From Acidimicrobiales bacterium (GTDB lineage Bacteria; Actinomycetota; Acidimicrobiia; Acidimicrobiales; Palsa-688): DNA of 5,733 nt. Both the position numbers and the translations under genes were made by a program. Below, one piece after another: positions 5,181 to 5,733 of the stretch (the stretch's first letter is position 1; every line of letters starts with the position of its first letter). The notes under the pieces are model-generated. The model did not search any database and was not told the origin of the DNA. It saw nothing but the letters and a program-made list of their open reading frames with translations. The stretch covers positions 1 through 5,733 of the forward strand of contig JASHVH010000334.1 in the NCBI GenBank assembly GCA_030039575.1, written 5' to 3'.

Positions 5181-5733
5181 GCTCGCGCCGGCGACACCGT
5201 AACGGTTTGTGACCAGGTGTAGAAATCCCTGGCTGCCTTGCCCTGCTCGCGGGGCCCATAGCTGGAGCCCTTGACACCGCCGAACGGCGCGTAGAAATCG
5301 ACGCCCGAGGTGGGGGCGTTGACCTTCACCATCCCGGCTTCGAGACGGTTGGAGATGGCCAGGGCACGGTCCAGGTCGGTGGTGAACACGGCCGCCGCCA
5401 AGCCGTACGAGACGCCATTTGCGATGGCCACGGCTTGGTCGACGTCCGAAGCCGGCAACACCACCGCGATCGGCCCGAAGACCTCGCTTTGGGCCAGTTG
5501 TGCATCTGGCGGGATGCCATCGACCAAGGTTGGCTGGACGAACGAGCCCTTACGCCCGGCCGTCGCCCCCCCGGTCACGACCCGGCCGCCTTCCAACCGG
5601 GCGCCGTTGGCCGCGTCGGTCACGGCACTACTGGCCCCGTCGTCGATGACCGGCCCTACCACCGTTGTGGCCTCAGCGGGGTCACCGAAGGGAAGTTTCT
5701 CGACCGCCGCCACGAGAGCGTCGGTGAAGTTGG
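5177..5733 (-). CDS. Aldehyde dehydrogenase (NAD(P)+), C-terminal part; N-terminus beyond right edge
   Basis: Only the last 185 codons are inside the window, and the frame is open to the right edge. The segment is the end of the catalytic domain and the oligomerisation tail of the ALDH superfamily, which oxidises an aldehyde to a carboxylate with NAD(P)+. EVFGPI begins 102 residues from the C-terminus (Glu at 5483-5485), where the cofactor-contacting Glu of ALDHs is expected. NGVSYGLAAAVFTTDLDRAL and PFGGVKGSSYGPREQG (5240-5287) follow. The SSYGPREQG variant after PFGG resembles 2,5-dioxovalerate (alpha-ketoglutaric semialdehyde) dehydrogenases rather than the more common SGxGRE form. That substrate is an inference. 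The catalytic Cys and general-base Glu would lie just outside the window and cannot be checked. It overlaps the next gene by 4 bp, so the two are cotranscribed. The GTG at 5713-5711 lies inside the domain and is not the true start. Confidence 0.9.
   Translation of the reverse strand, partial: NFTDALVAAVEKLPFGDPAEATTVVGPVIDDGASSAVTDAANGARLEGGRVVTGGATAGRKGSFVQPTLVDGIPPDAQLAQSEVFGPIAVVLPASDVDQAVAIANGVSYGLAAAVFTTDLDRALAISNRLEAGMVKVNAPTSGVDFYAPFGGVKGSSYGPREQGKAARDFYTWSQTVTVSPARA

Overview
The window is high-GC bacterial DNA, by eye well above 60% G+C, with strong G/C preference at third codon positions. It looks actinobacterial. The GH36 alpha-galactosidase carries the sequence style of actinobacterial members (ESCSSGG, RTDRVWASDN, SHTTGRRHDL, GIEWDIT). 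At least six TTA leucine codons occur in ordinary metabolic genes, and the base composition is less extreme than in Streptomyces. A deep-branching actinobacterium such as an acidimicrobial lineage is possible, but that placement is weak inference.

Layout from left to right. (1) Positions 1-281, minus strand: the N-terminal part of a small acidic protein of unknown function. It runs off the left edge, has a strong ribosome binding site, and is built around an in-frame 15-bp tandem repeat. (2) A 113-bp divergent intergenic region (282-394) with no promoter I can call with confidence. (3) Positions 395-1255, plus strand: a compact NAD-binding short-chain dehydrogenase/epimerase-type sugar enzyme. 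(4) Three minus-strand genes transcribed from right to left: the C-terminal 185 codons of an aldehyde dehydrogenase that begins beyond the right edge, a ThDP-dependent acetolactate synthase/2-oxo acid decarboxylase-type enzyme joined to it by a GTGA start/stop overlap, and after a 60-bp gap a complete GH36 alpha-galactosidase. The alpha-galactosidase and the epimerase-like gene converge with only 4 bp between their stop codons.

How the genes may work together (inference). The three minus-strand genes look like an operon in which a galactoside is hydrolysed in the cytoplasm, and a ThDP decarboxylase and an aldehyde dehydrogenase act in sequence on a 2-oxo acid and its aldehyde. The dehydrogenase C-terminus resembles 2,5-dioxovalerate (alpha-ketoglutaric semialdehyde) dehydrogenases of oxidative sugar and sugar-acid pathways. 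Together with the SDR/epimerase gene this suggests a sugar catabolic locus, but the substrate is not fixed by the sequence.

I saw no tRNA or rRNA gene, CRISPR array, insertion sequence, phage gene or defence system. The least expected feature is the repeat-built small protein at the left edge. The rest is ordinary metabolism with an unusual combination of neighbours.
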